From the NCBI RefSeq assembly GCF_022747945.1, contig NZ_JALDST010000001.1:1736001-1800000 (forward strand): 64,000 bases of DNA, in the 5' to 3' direction. Positions 42,334 to 50,802 of this stretch are shown in pieces. Below the pieces are notes generated by a model that worked only from the letters and a program-made list of their open reading frames with translations, did not search any database and was not told the DNA's origin. Within the stretch, counting starts at the first letter, position 1. Every line of letters begins with the position of its first letter. This DNA is from Micromonospora sp. R77 (GTDB lineage: Bacteria > Actinomycetota > Actinomycetes > Mycobacteriales > Micromonosporaceae). The translations under genes and the position numbers were made by a program.

Positions 42334-42854
42334 CACTGACCCGCGCAGCCTCGGATGACTGTCACGAAGGAAAGCTAATGCGTACTGACCAGGGGTCCGC
42401 AAGGGTCAACACGGCGACACGCGCCCGGAAAATGGTGATTGGTCGGGTGGAGTCCCGAAAAAAATCTGCCCCGGGGCAGGTCAGCGGGCCCCGGTCACCC
42501 TTCGTGGCGACCGGATCGGCGGCCTGCGCGTCACCTCGCGGACCCGGACCACGTTAAGTGATCATCCCGGGGAGCGCGGGACGGGGGCCGCCCGAAGGGG
42601 GATCTGAGCGCATTCACCCGGCGTGTCCCGACCAAACTGACTTATCCGACCTAATTCGGCATGCACACTCTCGACGTCGACTTGCTCACGTCAAGATGCA
42701 CAGCTGACATGGAACTGCCCGTACCTGGGTAGGGTCCGCCAACCGGCGGTCACGAGCGTGACCGCGGAGAACCCCAGCGTCGGCGCCCGCGAGGCCCGCG
42801 CCGGAAAACCTGCCGGGACTCCCGTGCCCGGCGGACGAGACGAGGAGGGCTACC
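42334..42854. other. 521-base gene-free divergent promoter region
   Basis: No ORF with support. A 14-bp palindrome CTGCCCCGGGGCAG (42466-42479) is flanked by seven A residues (42458-42464), which on the minus strand would read as a hairpin plus T tract, a possible attenuator or stray terminator for the metallopeptidase transcript. A -10-like TAGGGT (42730-42735) lies 120 bases before the small zinc-ribbon gene, but no convincing -35 with normal spacing was found. Confidence 0.4.
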
Positions 42855-43022
42855 GTGGCCGACCAGGCCCAGACCTACAACGGTTACTGCGTCAAGTGCA
42901 AGGAGAAGCGGGACTTCGAGGGACACGTCGAGGTCTCCAAGACCGGCATGAACATGGCCAAGGGCAAGTGCCCGGTCTGCGGCACAACAGTGAACCGCAT
43001 TCTCGGCAAGGCCAAGGTCTGA
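42855..43022 (+). CDS. DUF5679-type 55-residue zinc-ribbon protein
   Basis: A 55-residue protein from GTG 42855 with GGAGGG 5-6 bases upstream. It has two CxxC pairs, CVKC (12-15) and CPVC (39-42), in the pattern YCVKCKEKRDF and KGKCPVCGTTVNRILGK, matching the small actinobacterial DUF5679 zinc ribbon. It may bind nucleic acid; function unknown. Too short for many gene finders. A strong terminator follows. Confidence 0.88.
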   Translation: MADQAQTYNGYCVKCKEKRDFEGHVEVSKTGMNMAKGKCPVCGTTVNRILGKAKV

Positions 43023-43040
43023 TCCGTTCGGATCCGACAC

Positions 43041-43077
43041 ACGGGGGAGGGGTGGCCGACGGCCGCCCCTCCCCCGT
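43041..43077 (+). terminator. Strong hairpin terminator after DUF5679 gene
   Basis: Arms 43041-43057 and 43061-43077 form a 17-base stem with one unpaired position and a GAC loop; the outer arm is ACGGGGGAGGGG. It begins 18 bases after the stop. Confidence 0.8.
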
Positions 43078-43231
43078 CGCACTGCGGCCGGCCGGCACCT
43101 GTCGGCTGCCCGACAGAGTTACCGGCCGGTTGTGGAAAACCCGGCATTTCCTGTGGACGGCGCTGGACAGAGCACCGCCCACCTGTGGACAACGATCGAC
43201 GGAGAGCGTGGATGCGGTAACGATTCGTGTC

Positions 43232-44368
43232 ATGACCCGCCCCGCACCCCCGAACCGGGCCACCCTCGTCCGCCCCATCCTGCTGCCCGGCCTGACCCGG
43301 CTGTGGCGCGACCGGCACACCCTCCAGCTCGGCGTCGAACCGGGCCGGGCCGTGCTGCTGGAGGTCGCCGATCCCCGCGCCGCCCGGCTGCTCGACCTGC
43401 TCGACGGCACCCGCAGCGAACGCGGCGTGCTCACCGACGCGGACGTGCCGTCCGGCGACGCCCGGGTCCTGCTGGACCTGCTGCACGCCGCCGGGCTGGT
43501 GGTGCCGGCGCACACCCTGCTCCCCCGCGACCTGGCCGGCCCGGTCCGGGCCCGGCTGGCCGACGAGGCCGGTGCGCTGGCGCTGGGCGCCCGGGGCTGC
43601 CCGGCACCCCCGCCCAGGTGCTGCGGCGACGCCGGAGCGCCCGGGTGCTGGTCACCGGCGCCGGAAGGCTCGGCGGGCCGATCGCGGTGGCGCTGGCGCA
43701 GGCCGGGGTCGGCCACGTGGACCCGGACCTGACCGGCCCGGTCCGCCCCGGCGACCTGGTCGGCACCGGGCTGTCGGCCACGGACGTCGGTCGACCGTTG
43801 GCCGCCGCGCTGCGCGAGGCGCTCCGCCGGACCGCGCCGGACACCGAGAGCCGCCCGCTCCGGCACGGCCGGGTCGACCTGGTCGTCCAGCTCGGCACCG
43901 ACCGGCCGGCGGCGCTGATCGCCGCCCGGCACGCCCGGCGACGGCAGCCGCACCTGCTGGTCGGCCTGCGCGGTGGCGTACCGGTGGTCGGCCCGCTGGT
44001 CCGGCCGCCGGTGGGCCCCCTGCCTCAACTGCCTGGACCTGCACCGGGTCGACCGGGACCCGGACTGGCCGGCGCTGGCCGCCCAGCTCGCTGCGGTCGA
44101 CCCGGCCGACCAGGCGGGTGCGGCCACCACCCTGCTCGCCGCCGGGGCGTACGCGGCCGCCGAGGCGCTGGCGCACCTCGACGGGGGCAGCCCGGAGACC
44201 CTCGGCAGCGCCGTCGAGGTGGCCGGTCCCGGCCGGCACCGGCGGCGGATCTGGCCACCGCACCCCTGCTGCGGGTGCTCCGGTGAGCGTCGGGCCGGCC
44301 GTGCCGGCACCCACTCCCGGCTTCGGAGCAGCAGCGGGGGCCCCGCGTCGGTAACAATGGCCGGGTGA
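43232..44368 (+). pseudogene. ThiF/E1-like (cyclodehydratase-type) protein gene with two opposite frameshifts
   Basis: The coding signal moves frame twice. From ATG 43232 it reads MTRPAPPNRATLVRPILLPG to about 43600. It then continues in another frame as TPAQVLRRRRSARVLVTGAG with the Rossmann motif VLVTGAGRLGGPIAVALAQA. Near 44015 it returns to the first frame as CLNCLDLHRVDRDPDW. Two zinc-type cysteine pairs (CLNC and HPCCGC) match E1-like/TOMM cyclodehydratase relatives. Adding one G in the GGGG run near 43592 and removing one C in the CCCCC run near 44014 restores a single frame of about 378 residues. The end overlaps the kinase start (GTGA). It is either a recent pseudogene or two homopolymer sequencing errors. 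Confidence 0.75.
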
Positions 44369-45711
44369 CCGACATCCCGCGCCGGGCCGTGTCCCGGACC
44401 GCCAAGCTCGCCGCCCTGCCGCTCGGCTTCGCCGGTCGGACCGTCCTCGGGATGGGCAAGCGGGTCACCGGGCTCGCGTCCGACGTCATCTCGGCCGAGA
44501 TCCAGCAGCGCACCGCCGAGCAGCTCTTCAGCGTCCTGGGCCAGCTCAAGGGCGGTGCGATGAAGTTCGGGCAGGCGCTGTCGGTCTTCGAGGCGGCGCT
44601 GCCCGAGGAGGTCGCCGCCCCCTACCGGCAGGCGCTCACCAAGCTCCAGGAGGCCGCCCCGCCGCTGCCCGCGGCGACCGTGCACAAGGTGCTCGCCGAG
44701 CAGCTCGGGCCGGACTGGCGGGACCGTTTCGTCGAGTTCGACGACACTCCGGCCGCCGCGGCGAGCATCGGCCAGGTGCACCGCGCGGTCTGGCGGGACC
44801 CGGGCTACGGGTCGGCCGGCGCCCCGAACCACCGCGACGTGGCCGTCAAGATCCAGTACCCGGGCGCCGGGGAGGCCCTGCTCTCCGACCTCAAGCAGCT
44901 CTCCCGGCTGGGCGGCATGTTCCGGGCCATCCAGCCCGGGCTGGACGTCAAGCCGCTCCTGGTCGAGCTGCGCGAGCGGATCACCGAGGAACTGGACTAC
45001 GAGCTGGAGGCCGAGTCGCAGCGCGCCTTCGCGGCGGCGTACGCGGACGATCCGGAGATCTTCATCCCGGAGGTGCTCGACGCCTCACCCCGGGTCCTGA
45101 TCACCGAGTGGGTCGAGGGCACCCCGCTCTCCACGATCATCCGCGAGGGCAGCGAGGAGGAGCGCGACGACGCCGGGCGGCTGATGGCCGTGCTGCACCT
45201 CTCCGCGCCGATGCGGGCGGGCCTGCTGCACGCCGACCCGCACCCCGGCAACTTCCGGCTGCTCCCGGACGGCCGGCTCGGGGTGATCGACTTCGGCGCC
45301 GTGGCCCGGCTGCCGGAGGGCACGCCGGAGCCGATCGGCCGGCTGGCCGGCATGGTGCTGCGCGGCGACGCGGACGGGGTGGTCAGCGGGCTGCGCGAGG
45401 AGGGCTTCGTCAGTCAGACCGAGTCGATCGACGCGCAGGCCCTGCTGGAATACATCCAGCCGATGCTAGCGCCGGTGGCCGAGGAGGAGTTCCGGTTCAC
45501 CCGGGCGTGGCTGCGGTCCGAGGCGACCCGGCTGGCCAGCCCCCGGTCGCCCGCCTTCCAGCTCAGCCGCCAGCTCAACCTGCCCCCGTCCTACCTGCTC
45601 ATCCACCGGGTGACGCTGGGGTCGATCGGGGTGCTCTGCCAGCTGGAGGCGAAGGCGCCCTACCGCGCCATCCTGGAACGCTGGCTGCCGGGCTTCGCCC
45701 CGGTCGCCTGA
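44365..45711 (+). CDS. ABC1/AarF/UbiB-family atypical kinase
   Basis: A 448-residue UbiB-like protein. The family's KxGQ motif is visible in LKGGAMKFGQALSVFE, and the Ala-rich nucleotide loop appears as AAAASIGQVHRAVW. The VAIK-like lysine is in VAVKIQYPG, EELDYELEAE follows, the catalytic loop is LLHADPHPGNFRLL and the metal motif is GVIDFGAVARL. UbiB proteins act as ATPases in isoprenoid-quinone or lipid metabolism. Actinobacteria lack ubiquinone, so the substrate here is unclear. GTG 44365 overlaps the preceding ThiF-like gene; a terminator follows. Confidence 0.92.
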   Translation: MTDIPRRAVSRTAKLAALPLGFAGRTVLGMGKRVTGLASDVISAEIQQRTAEQLFSVLGQLKGGAMKFGQALSVFEAALPEEVAAPYRQALTKLQEAAPPLPAATVHKVLAEQLGPDWRDRFVEFDDTPAAAASIGQVHRAVWRDPGYGSAGAPNHRDVAVKIQYPGAGEALLSDLKQLSRLGGMFRAIQPGLDVKPLLVELRERITEELDYELEAESQRAFAAAYADDPEIFIPEVLDASPRVLITEWVEGTPLSTIIREGSEEERDDAGRLMAVLHLSAPMRAGLLHADPHPGNFRLLPDGRLGVIDFGAVARLPEGTPEPIGRLAGMVLRGDADGVVSGLREEGFVSQTESIDAQALLEYIQPMLAPVAEEEFRFTRAWLRSEATRLASPRSPAFQLSRQLNLPPSYLLIHRVTLGSIGVLCQLEAKAPYRAILERWLPGFAPVA

Positions 45712-45730
45712 GCAACGACGCACAGACGCC

Positions 45731-45767
45731 GAGGGGGCGGCGGCCGGAAACCGGCCACCGCCCCCTC
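45731..45767. terminator. Bidirectional hairpin terminator
   Basis: GAGGGGGCGGCGGCCGG (45731-45747) pairs with 45751-45767 with one mismatch and an AAA loop. It lies between the kinase gene (+) and the small minus-strand ORF ending at 45781. Confidence 0.8.
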
Positions 45768-45780
45768 GTGCTGCTAGGGA

Positions 45781-45930
45781 CTAGAGAACACCCAGGTCGC
45801 GGGCCGACTGACGACGGCTGTTCAGGGCGACGGTACGGGCGGATCGGGCTGCCTCAGTGCTCGTGGTGGTACGACCGGCCTGAGGCCGGCGCATTCGAGC
45901 CCGGGACAACGCTTCGTGGAGTAGTTGCAT
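45781..45930 (-). CDS. Candidate 49-residue basic protein downstream of whiB7
   Basis: A 49-codon ORF from ATG 45930 to TAG, 87 bases after the whiB7 stop on the same strand. The peptide begins MQLLHEALSRARMRRPQAG and ends RRQSARDLGVL; it is arginine- and serine-rich with an amphipathic start. Similar short MQLxxEALxRARM proteins are, as far as I recall, scattered through actinobacterial genomes, but I cannot confirm this here. A GGAACCGAG stretch precedes the ATG. It could be the second cistron of the whiB7 mRNA. Confidence 0.55.
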   Translation of the reverse strand: MQLLHEALSRARMRRPQAGRTTTSTEAARSARTVALNSRRQSARDLGVL

Positions 45931-46017
45931 CTCGGTTCCGTTCGGCAGGTGGAGCATCTGTCTCGGCTTTCTCTCGGCCGGTGGGACACCGGCGGGGACG
46001 TGTGGAACGGGAAGTTG

Positions 46018-46383
46018 TCAGGCTGCCAGCCGGACCGTGTTGCGCGACTCGGACAGCCCACTGGCCGCCAGTCGTGCCTCGGCCTCGACCCGGAGCTGGG
46101 CGTCACGCGCGACGTCCTCCTTGCGCGGGCGGCCACGGGGCCGCTTGCGCGGGACCACCGCGCCACGCTCGAAGATCTCGCCGCCCCAGACACCCCAGGG
46201 CTCGGCCCGCTCCACCGCACCGGCGAGGCACTCGACGCGCAGCGGGCAGTCCCCGCAGAGCGACTTGGCCAACTCCAGCTCGGCGGGCTGGTCGGAGAAC
46301 CACAGGTCGGGGTCGAACTTCCGGCAGGGCAGGTTCGCCTCCACCTCGACACTCACGTCGAGCGGGGCCAACGCCAGACTCAT
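46018..46383 (-). CDS. whiB7: WhiB7/WblC antibiotic-resistance regulator
   Basis: A 121-residue WhiB protein. Cluster ligands are C20, C43, C46 and C52, then EPWGVWGGEIF (61-71) and the AT-hook RGRPRK (83-88) that defines WhiB7. The core resembles mycobacterial WhiB7, which with SigA activates genes for resistance to ribosome-targeting antibiotics at promoters with an AT-rich element before -35. A 30-residue C-terminal tail extends past the AT-hook. ATG 46383 is preceded by AGAGAGGTGACCGGGCG. Expression is probably governed by the attenuated leader upstream (46384 to about 46852). Confidence 0.95.
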   Translation of the reverse strand: MSLALAPLDVSVEVEANLPCRKFDPDLWFSDQPAELELAKSLCGDCPLRVECLAGAVERAEPWGVWGGEIFERGAVVPRKRPRGRPRKEDVARDAQLRVEAEARLAASGLSESRNTVRLAA

Positions 46384-46446
46384 CGCCCGGTCACCTCTCT
46401 CTCACTTCGATCTCGTGGATCGCAATTCCGACGTACTTCGACGGGC

Positions 46447-46495
46447 AAAAAACTGAGGCCGCGGATCCCGGTGAGCGGGTTCCGCGGCCTCGAGG
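46447..46495 (-). terminator. Attenuator in the whiB7 leader
   Basis: On the minus strand GAGGCCGCGGA (46491-46481) pairs with TCCGCGGCCTC (46465-46455); partial inner pairing extends it, and the T run TTTTTT (46452-46447) follows, a classic intrinsic terminator. It lies 63 bases before the whiB7 ATG and 20 bases after the uORF stop. Its 5' arm, with the adjoining CCTCGAGG (46495-46488), can alternatively pair with uORF codons at 46528-46549. Confidence 0.85.
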
Positions 46496-46514
46496 TGAGC
46501 CGGTGGTCTGAAGA

Positions 46515-46769
46515 TCAGACCGGTCTCCCTCGAGGTGGAACGCCGCGGACATCCATGCGCTGCTTGGCGCCGTCGATGCCCTTGCCCGTGAAGCCACTGG
46601 TCCCCTCGATTCCGGCCAGCGGCGCAACGGTCAGGTTCAGCTCGGCCTGAGCCTGGACCTGGTGCGCCTGCGGAACCGACGGCCGAGCGGCAAGGACCAC
46701 CCGGACAGCCGACAGCGGAGCGTGGGCAGCTGGCATCGCCGCCGGACGCTCATAGTTGAAGATCTCCAT
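46515..46769 (-). CDS. 84-codon upstream ORF in the whiB7 leader
   Basis: An ORF from ATG 46769 with AGGGAGGTGG 6 bases upstream, ending at TGA 46517-46515 just before the attenuator. The product starts MEIFNYERPAAMPAAHAPLS and ends DVRGVPPRGRPV. The stop codon sits inside a GGTCTGA/TCAGACC hairpin. Translation of such uORFs is known to control mycobacterial whiB7 and Streptomyces wblC. The last codons contain TCCGCGG and CCTCGAGG, which are complementary to the terminator 5' arm. An upstream in-frame ATG 12 codons earlier is possible. Confidence 0.75.
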   Translation of the reverse strand: MEIFNYERPAAMPAAHAPLSAVRVVLAARPSVPQAHQVQAQAELNLTVAPLAGIEGTSGFTGKGIDGAKQRMDVRGVPPRGRPV

Positions 46770-46858
46770 TGATGCCACCTCCCTCACGTTCCTCGTGTCG
46801 ACCATGGACTCGACCCCCGTGAGCAGCCGGAATAGCGCCGCTCGCGTGGTGTGTCCTG

Positions 46859-46897
46859 AGGCTATTCCTCGCGCCGGGGCGAGGGCAAACGAATTTA
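46859..46897 (-). promoter_or_regulatory. WhiB7-type promoter of the uORF-whiB7 transcript
   Basis: On the minus strand TAAATTC (46897-46891) lies directly before TTGCCC (46888-46883, -35), followed after 18 bases by TAGCCT (46864-46859, -10). An AT-rich element just upstream of -35 is the known WhiB7 contact, so autoregulation is likely. Transcription from about 46852 would give a leader of about 470 bases. The element overlaps the uvrD2 stop. Confidence 0.65.
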
Positions 46898-49057
46898 CGA
46901 CTCGATTTCGAAAGTTTTCTCCGGGCAGACATCGTCGACCGATGCGCCCCCGACCAGCGCCAGCACGGTCTCGCCGTAAAGGCCCAGTTTGCGCGGTCCG
47001 ATCCCGGCGATCGCGATCAGCTCCTCGGTGCGCCCCGGCTTCCGCTCCGCCAGCGCGGTCAGGGTGGCGTCGGTGAAGACCACGTACGCCGGCACCTTCT
47101 GCGCGCCGGCCACCCGCTGCCGCCAGTCCCGCAGCCGCTCGTACAGCTCCTCGTCCAGGTCCGAGGGGCAGGTCGGGCAGCGGCCCAGCTTGCGGTCCGC
47201 GCCGCCGAGCAGGGTGGCACCGCAGATCCGGCAGGAGACGATCTGGTTGCGCCGCCGCTCGACCCGCTTGGCCGCGCCGGCGCCGGCCCGCTCGGTGCCC
47301 CCACCGGAGCGGTCGAGCTGCGGCAGGAAGCGCGACGGCCGCCGGGCCCGTCCCCCGGGCGACCGGGCCGCGGCGTACGACAGCCAGAGCCACTCCCGCG
47401 CCCGGGTGATCCCGACATAGAGCAGCCGCCGCTCCTCCTCGACCTGCTCCGGGGTCTTCGCGTACATGGTGGGGAGGGTCCCCTCGGCGAGGCCGACCAG
47501 GAAGACGGCGTCCCACTCGAGGCCCTTGGCGGAGTGCAGCGAGGCCAGCGTCACCCCGTCCACGGTCGGTACGTGCTGCTGGGCGGCCCGCCGGGCCAGC
47601 TCGTCGTTGAAGTCGCTCAGGGTCACCGGCCGCTCGACCGCGGCGGCCTCGCCGATGGGCAGCACCTCGGGCGTCGAGGCGTACTCCTCGGCGAGCTGGA
47701 CCAGAGCGGCCAGTGCCTCCCAGCGTTCCCGCGCGGCGCCGCCGGCCGGGGCGGCGTCCGGCGCCCAGCCGACCGCGGAGAGCGCCTCGGTGACGGCGGC
47801 CGGCAGGGGGGTCTCCCCCGGGATCGAGCGGGTGGCGGCCCGCAGCGCCACCATCGCCTGGCGCACCTCGGGCCGTTCGAAGAAGCGCTCCGCCCCCTGC
47901 ACCACGTACGGCACCTGCGCCTCGGTGAGCGCCTTCTCGTACGCCTCGGACTGCGCGTTGATCCGGAACAGCACGGCGATCTCCCGGGCCGGGGTGCCGC
48001 CGTCGATCAACGTCCGGCAGCGGGCCGCGACCGCGTTGGCCTCGGCCGGCTCGTCGGTGAAGATCCGCAGCTCCGGTTCGGGGCCGGCCGGGCGCTGGCC
48101 GTGCAGCTCCAGCCGCAGCCGGGCTTCCGCGCCCCGCGCCTGTGAGATCACCGCGTTGGCCAGCCCGACCACCTGCGGGGTGGAACGGTAGTCGCGGACC
48201 AGCCGGACCACGGTGGCGTTACGGTGCCGGCGCGGGAAGTCGACCAGGTACGACGAGGTGGCGCCGGTGAACGAGTAGATCGTCTGGCTGGCGTCGCCGA
48301 CCACGGTGAGGTCGTCCCGGCCGCCGAGCCAGGCGTCCAGCAGCCGCTGCTGGAGCGGGTTGACGTCCTGGTACTCGTCGACCACGAAGTGCCGGTACTG
48401 GCCGCGTACCTGCTCGGCGACGTCCGGATGCTCCTCGATGCCCCAGACGGCGGCGCGCAGCATGTCCTCGAAGTCGATCACCCCGTTGCCGCGTTTGAGC
48501 TTCTCGTACGCGGCGAAGACCTCGGCCACCTTCGCCGGCTCGTGCGGGGTGTCGCGCAGCGCCTTGGCGGCGGCCACCACGTACTCCCCCGGCTCGACCA
48601 GCGACGACTTGGCCCACTCGATCTCGCCGGCCAGGTCCCGGGCGGCGGCCCGGTCGGTACGCAGGCCGACCTTGGCGGCGGCGAGCGTGACCACCCGCAC
48701 CTTGCTGTCGAGCAGTTCCGGCATGGCCCGCCCCTCCAGCAGCCGGGGGGCGAAGTAGCGCACCTGGCGCAGCGCCGCCGCGTGGAAGGTGCGCGCCTGC
48801 ACCCCGGCGACGCCGAGCGCGGTGAGTCGGGCCCTCATCTCGGCGGCGGCACGGGCGGTGAAGGTGACCGCCAGCACGTGCCGGGCGGAGATGTCCCCGG
48901 TCAGCGCGCGGTGGGCGATCCGGGAGGTCACCGCGCGGGTCTTGCCGGTGCCGGCGCCGGCCAGGATGCAGACCGGACCGGCCGGCGCGGTCACCGCGGC
49001 CCGCTGCTCCGGATCCAGCCCGGCCAGCACCCGTTCCGCCGCTGAGTGAACCACCAC
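46895..49057 (-). CDS. uvrD2: SF1 DNA helicase UvrD2 with HRDC domain
   Basis: A 720-residue UvrD/Rep-family helicase. Walker A GAGTGKT is at 34-40, motif Ia TFTARAAAEMRARL follows, motif II VVDEYQDVNPLQQ, motif III GDASQTIYSFTGA, motif V LASLHSAKGLEWD and motif VI RRLLYVGITRAREWL. After the motor core there is a four-cysteine zinc element (CRICG and CPTC) and a C-terminal HRDC domain (about 640-705). This architecture is that of mycobacterial UvrD2, a 3'-5' repair helicase. GTG 49057 or 49054 may start translation; neither has a strong ribosome site. Confidence 0.93.
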   Translation of the reverse strand: MVVHSAAERVLAGLDPEQRAAVTAPAGPVCILAGAGTGKTRAVTSRIAHRALTGDISARHVLAVTFTARAAAEMRARLTALGVAGVQARTFHAAALRQVRYFAPRLLEGRAMPELLDSKVRVVTLAAAKVGLRTDRAAARDLAGEIEWAKSSLVEPGEYVVAAAKALRDTPHEPAKVAEVFAAYEKLKRGNGVIDFEDMLRAAVWGIEEHPDVAEQVRGQYRHFVVDEYQDVNPLQQRLLDAWLGGRDDLTVVGDASQTIYSFTGATSSYLVDFPRRHRNATVVRLVRDYRSTPQVVGLANAVISQARGAEARLRLELHGQRPAGPEPELRIFTDEPAEANAVAARCRTLIDGGTPAREIAVLFRINAQSEAYEKALTEAQVPYVVQGAERFFERPEVRQAMVALRAATRSIPGETPLPAAVTEALSAVGWAPDAAPAGGAARERWEALAALVQLAEEYASTPEVLPIGEAAAVERPVTLSDFNDELARRAAQQHVPTVDGVTLASLHSAKGLEWDAVFLVGLAEGTLPTMYAKTPEQVEEERRLLYVGITRAREWLWLSYAAARSPGGRARRPSRFLPQLDRSGGGTERAGAGAAKRVERRRNQIVSCRICGATLLGGADRKLGRCPTCPSDLDEELYERLRDWRQRVAGAQKVPAYVVFTDATLTALAERKPGRTEELIAIAGIGPRKLGLYGETVLALVGGASVDDVCPEKTFEIES

Positions 49058-49148
49058 AGCGAGGAATCATTCCAGCCCCCGGTGATGTTGCAGCCATTAG
49101 CCTGGCCTGATCGGACCGGGCGCGAACCACCCCTTGGAGGACGTGACC

Positions 49149-49391
49149 ATGCTGACGATGTATTCCACCCCGTGGTGCGGCTACTGCCACCGGCTGAAGT
49201 CGCAGCTGGACCGGGAGGGCATCGGATACGAGGTGGTCGACATCGAGCAGGACCCGGCGGCCGCCGATTTCGTGATGAGCGTGAACGGCGGGAACCAGAC
49301 CGTCCCGACGCTCCGCTTCGCCGACGGCAGCGCGCTCACCAACCCCTCGATCGTCCAGGTCAAGCAGCACCTCGCCACCCTCAACGCCTGA
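49149..49391 (+). CDS. mrx1: Mycoredoxin (Mrx1-type glutaredoxin)
   Basis: An 80-residue glutaredoxin-fold protein. The active site WCGYC (Cys10, Cys13) follows MLTMYSTPW, and the cis-Pro region is TVPTLRFADG. Mycoredoxins reduce mycothiol-protein mixed disulfides; length and position next to uvrD2 and nudC match M. tuberculosis Rv3198A. ATG 49149 has GGAGG 8 bases upstream; the in-frame ATG 49134 precedes that site and was rejected. The gene is divergent from uvrD2 and followed by a hairpin. Confidence 0.9.
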   Translation: MLTMYSTPWCGYCHRLKSQLDREGIGYEVVDIEQDPAAADFVMSVNGGNQTVPTLRFADGSALTNPSIVQVKQHLATLNA

Positions 49392-49407
49392 CCAACCCGC
49401 ACCTGGA

Positions 49408-49441
49408 AAGAGCGGCCGCCCCTCCCGGGCCGGCCGCTCTT
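49408..49441. terminator. Hairpin terminator between mrx1 and MFS gene
   Basis: AAGAGCGGCCG (49408-49418) pairs with CGGCCGCTCTT (49431-49441), loop 12 bases containing a further CCCGGG. It lies 17 bases after the mrx1 stop. Confidence 0.75.
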
Positions 49442-49488
49442 GCACATCCCCACCCGGGCCGCCACCGTCCCGGCGCCGCCCGGTGGAG

Positions 49489-50802
49489 TTAGCGGCGGGC
49501 CGCGCGGCGTGTCGTGCCGGCAACCTCATGATCGACGGCAGGAGCCGGGCTGGGGGTGGTGGGGCGGCGGGGGTGGGGGATGCGGGGGTGGGCGGGGCGC
49601 GGTGCGAGGGTGGTGGTCGGGGGCGGTGGGGTGAGGCGCCGGCCGTGCCAGAGGTAGCCGCCGGCGGCGGTGGTGATCACCCCGACGAGGACGAAGAGCA
49701 GGCGGTAGTCGAGGACCCCGACGAGCAGGGCGCCGGTGCCGATGGACGCCGCCTGCGGACCGCTGACCAGGGCGTCGGAGGCCGCGGCGACCCGACCGAG
49801 CAGCGGCGGCGGGGTACGCCGCTGGACCAGCGTGTTCAAGCCGACCATGGTGAGCGGGATCGACACCCCGGCCAGCAGCAGCGCCAGCACCCCGAGCCAG
49901 AGCCGCGGGTACGCCAGGGCCAGGGCGGCCGGACCGAAGAAGGTGACTCCGGCGGCCAACGCCCCCACCTCGCCGACCCGGCGTACCACGGTCGCCGAGA
50001 GCAGGCCGCCGACCAGCCCACCGATGCCCTGCACGGTGACCAGCACGCCGACGAACGCGGCGTCCCGGTGCAGCCCCCGGTCGACGTACGCGAAGATCAG
50101 CGACTCGGTGAAGCCCATCACCAGCGAGCCCAGGCCGTAGCCGACCAGGGCCCGGCGCAGCGCGGGCTCGCCGGCCAGGTGCCGCAGCCCGGCCCCCAGC
50201 TCCGCCGGCCAGCTCAGCTCCCCGGCCGGCGGCCGGGTCTCGGCGACCCGGAGCAGGCCGACCACGGCGGCGGCGGTGACGAACCCGCCCATCGCGAGGG
50301 TGACCAGCAGCCAGCCGCCGACGGCGGCGTAGAGCCCGGCACCGGCGAGCGGACCGACCAGGCGCAGGGCCTGGCGGACGGTCTGGAGCGCCCCGTTCGC
50401 CTCGGGCAGCAGCTCGCTCGGCACCAACTGCCGGATCAGGCCGCTGAGCACCGCGCTCAGCGTGATGTACGACAGGCCGTAGAGCGCGGCCACCACGTAG
50501 ATGATCCAGACGTCGGTCCGGTCGCGGACCGCGAAGAGCGGGCTGAGCAGGACGGCGGTGAGCAGGTTGACGGCCACGAAGAACGGCCGCCGCGGGTACC
50601 GGTCGACCACCCAGCCGACCAGCGGGGCCAGCACCATCGGGGCGATGATGGCGAAGATGATGGCGCCGGCCTGACCGTCCGATCCGGTCAGGTCCTTCAC
50701 CCAGACGGCGAGGGCCAGCAGCAGGATCGACTCGGCCGCCATGCTGGCCAGCAGGGCGGCGAAGAGCAGGCGGAAGTCGGGGCGGCGCAGGACGGAGCGC
50801 AT
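49489..50802 (-). CDS. MFS transporter, 12-TM (MFS_1/MFS_3 type)
   Basis: A 437-residue permease with about 12 hydrophobic segments. The loop 2-3 motif A appears as PLVGWVVDRYPRRPFFVAVN, and LAPLVG precedes it. The sequence style resembles enterobactin/macrolide-exporter-like MFS proteins. The C-terminus is a Pro/Thr/Arg-rich cytoplasmic tail (TPPPPTTTLAPRPAHPRIPH) that may be disordered. The substrate is unknown. ATG 50802; the 49-residue N-terminal extension is unlikely because it lacks homology. It is divergent from the XRE regulator. Confidence 0.85.
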   Translation of the reverse strand: MRSVLRRPDFRLLFAALLASMAAESILLLALAVWVKDLTGSDGQAGAIIFAIIAPMVLAPLVGWVVDRYPRRPFFVAVNLLTAVLLSPLFAVRDRTDVWIIYVVAALYGLSYITLSAVLSGLIRQLVPSELLPEANGALQTVRQALRLVGPLAGAGLYAAVGGWLLVTLAMGGFVTAAAVVGLLRVAETRPPAGELSWPAELGAGLRHLAGEPALRRALVGYGLGSLVMGFTESLIFAYVDRGLHRDAAFVGVLVTVQGIGGLVGGLLSATVVRRVGEVGALAAGVTFFGPAALALAYPRLWLGVLALLLAGVSIPLTMVGLNTLVQRRTPPPLLGRVAAASDALVSGPQAASIGTGALLVGVLDYRLLFVLVGVITTAAGGYLWHGRRLTPPPPTTTLAPRPAHPRIPHPRRPTTPSPAPAVDHEVAGTTRRAARR

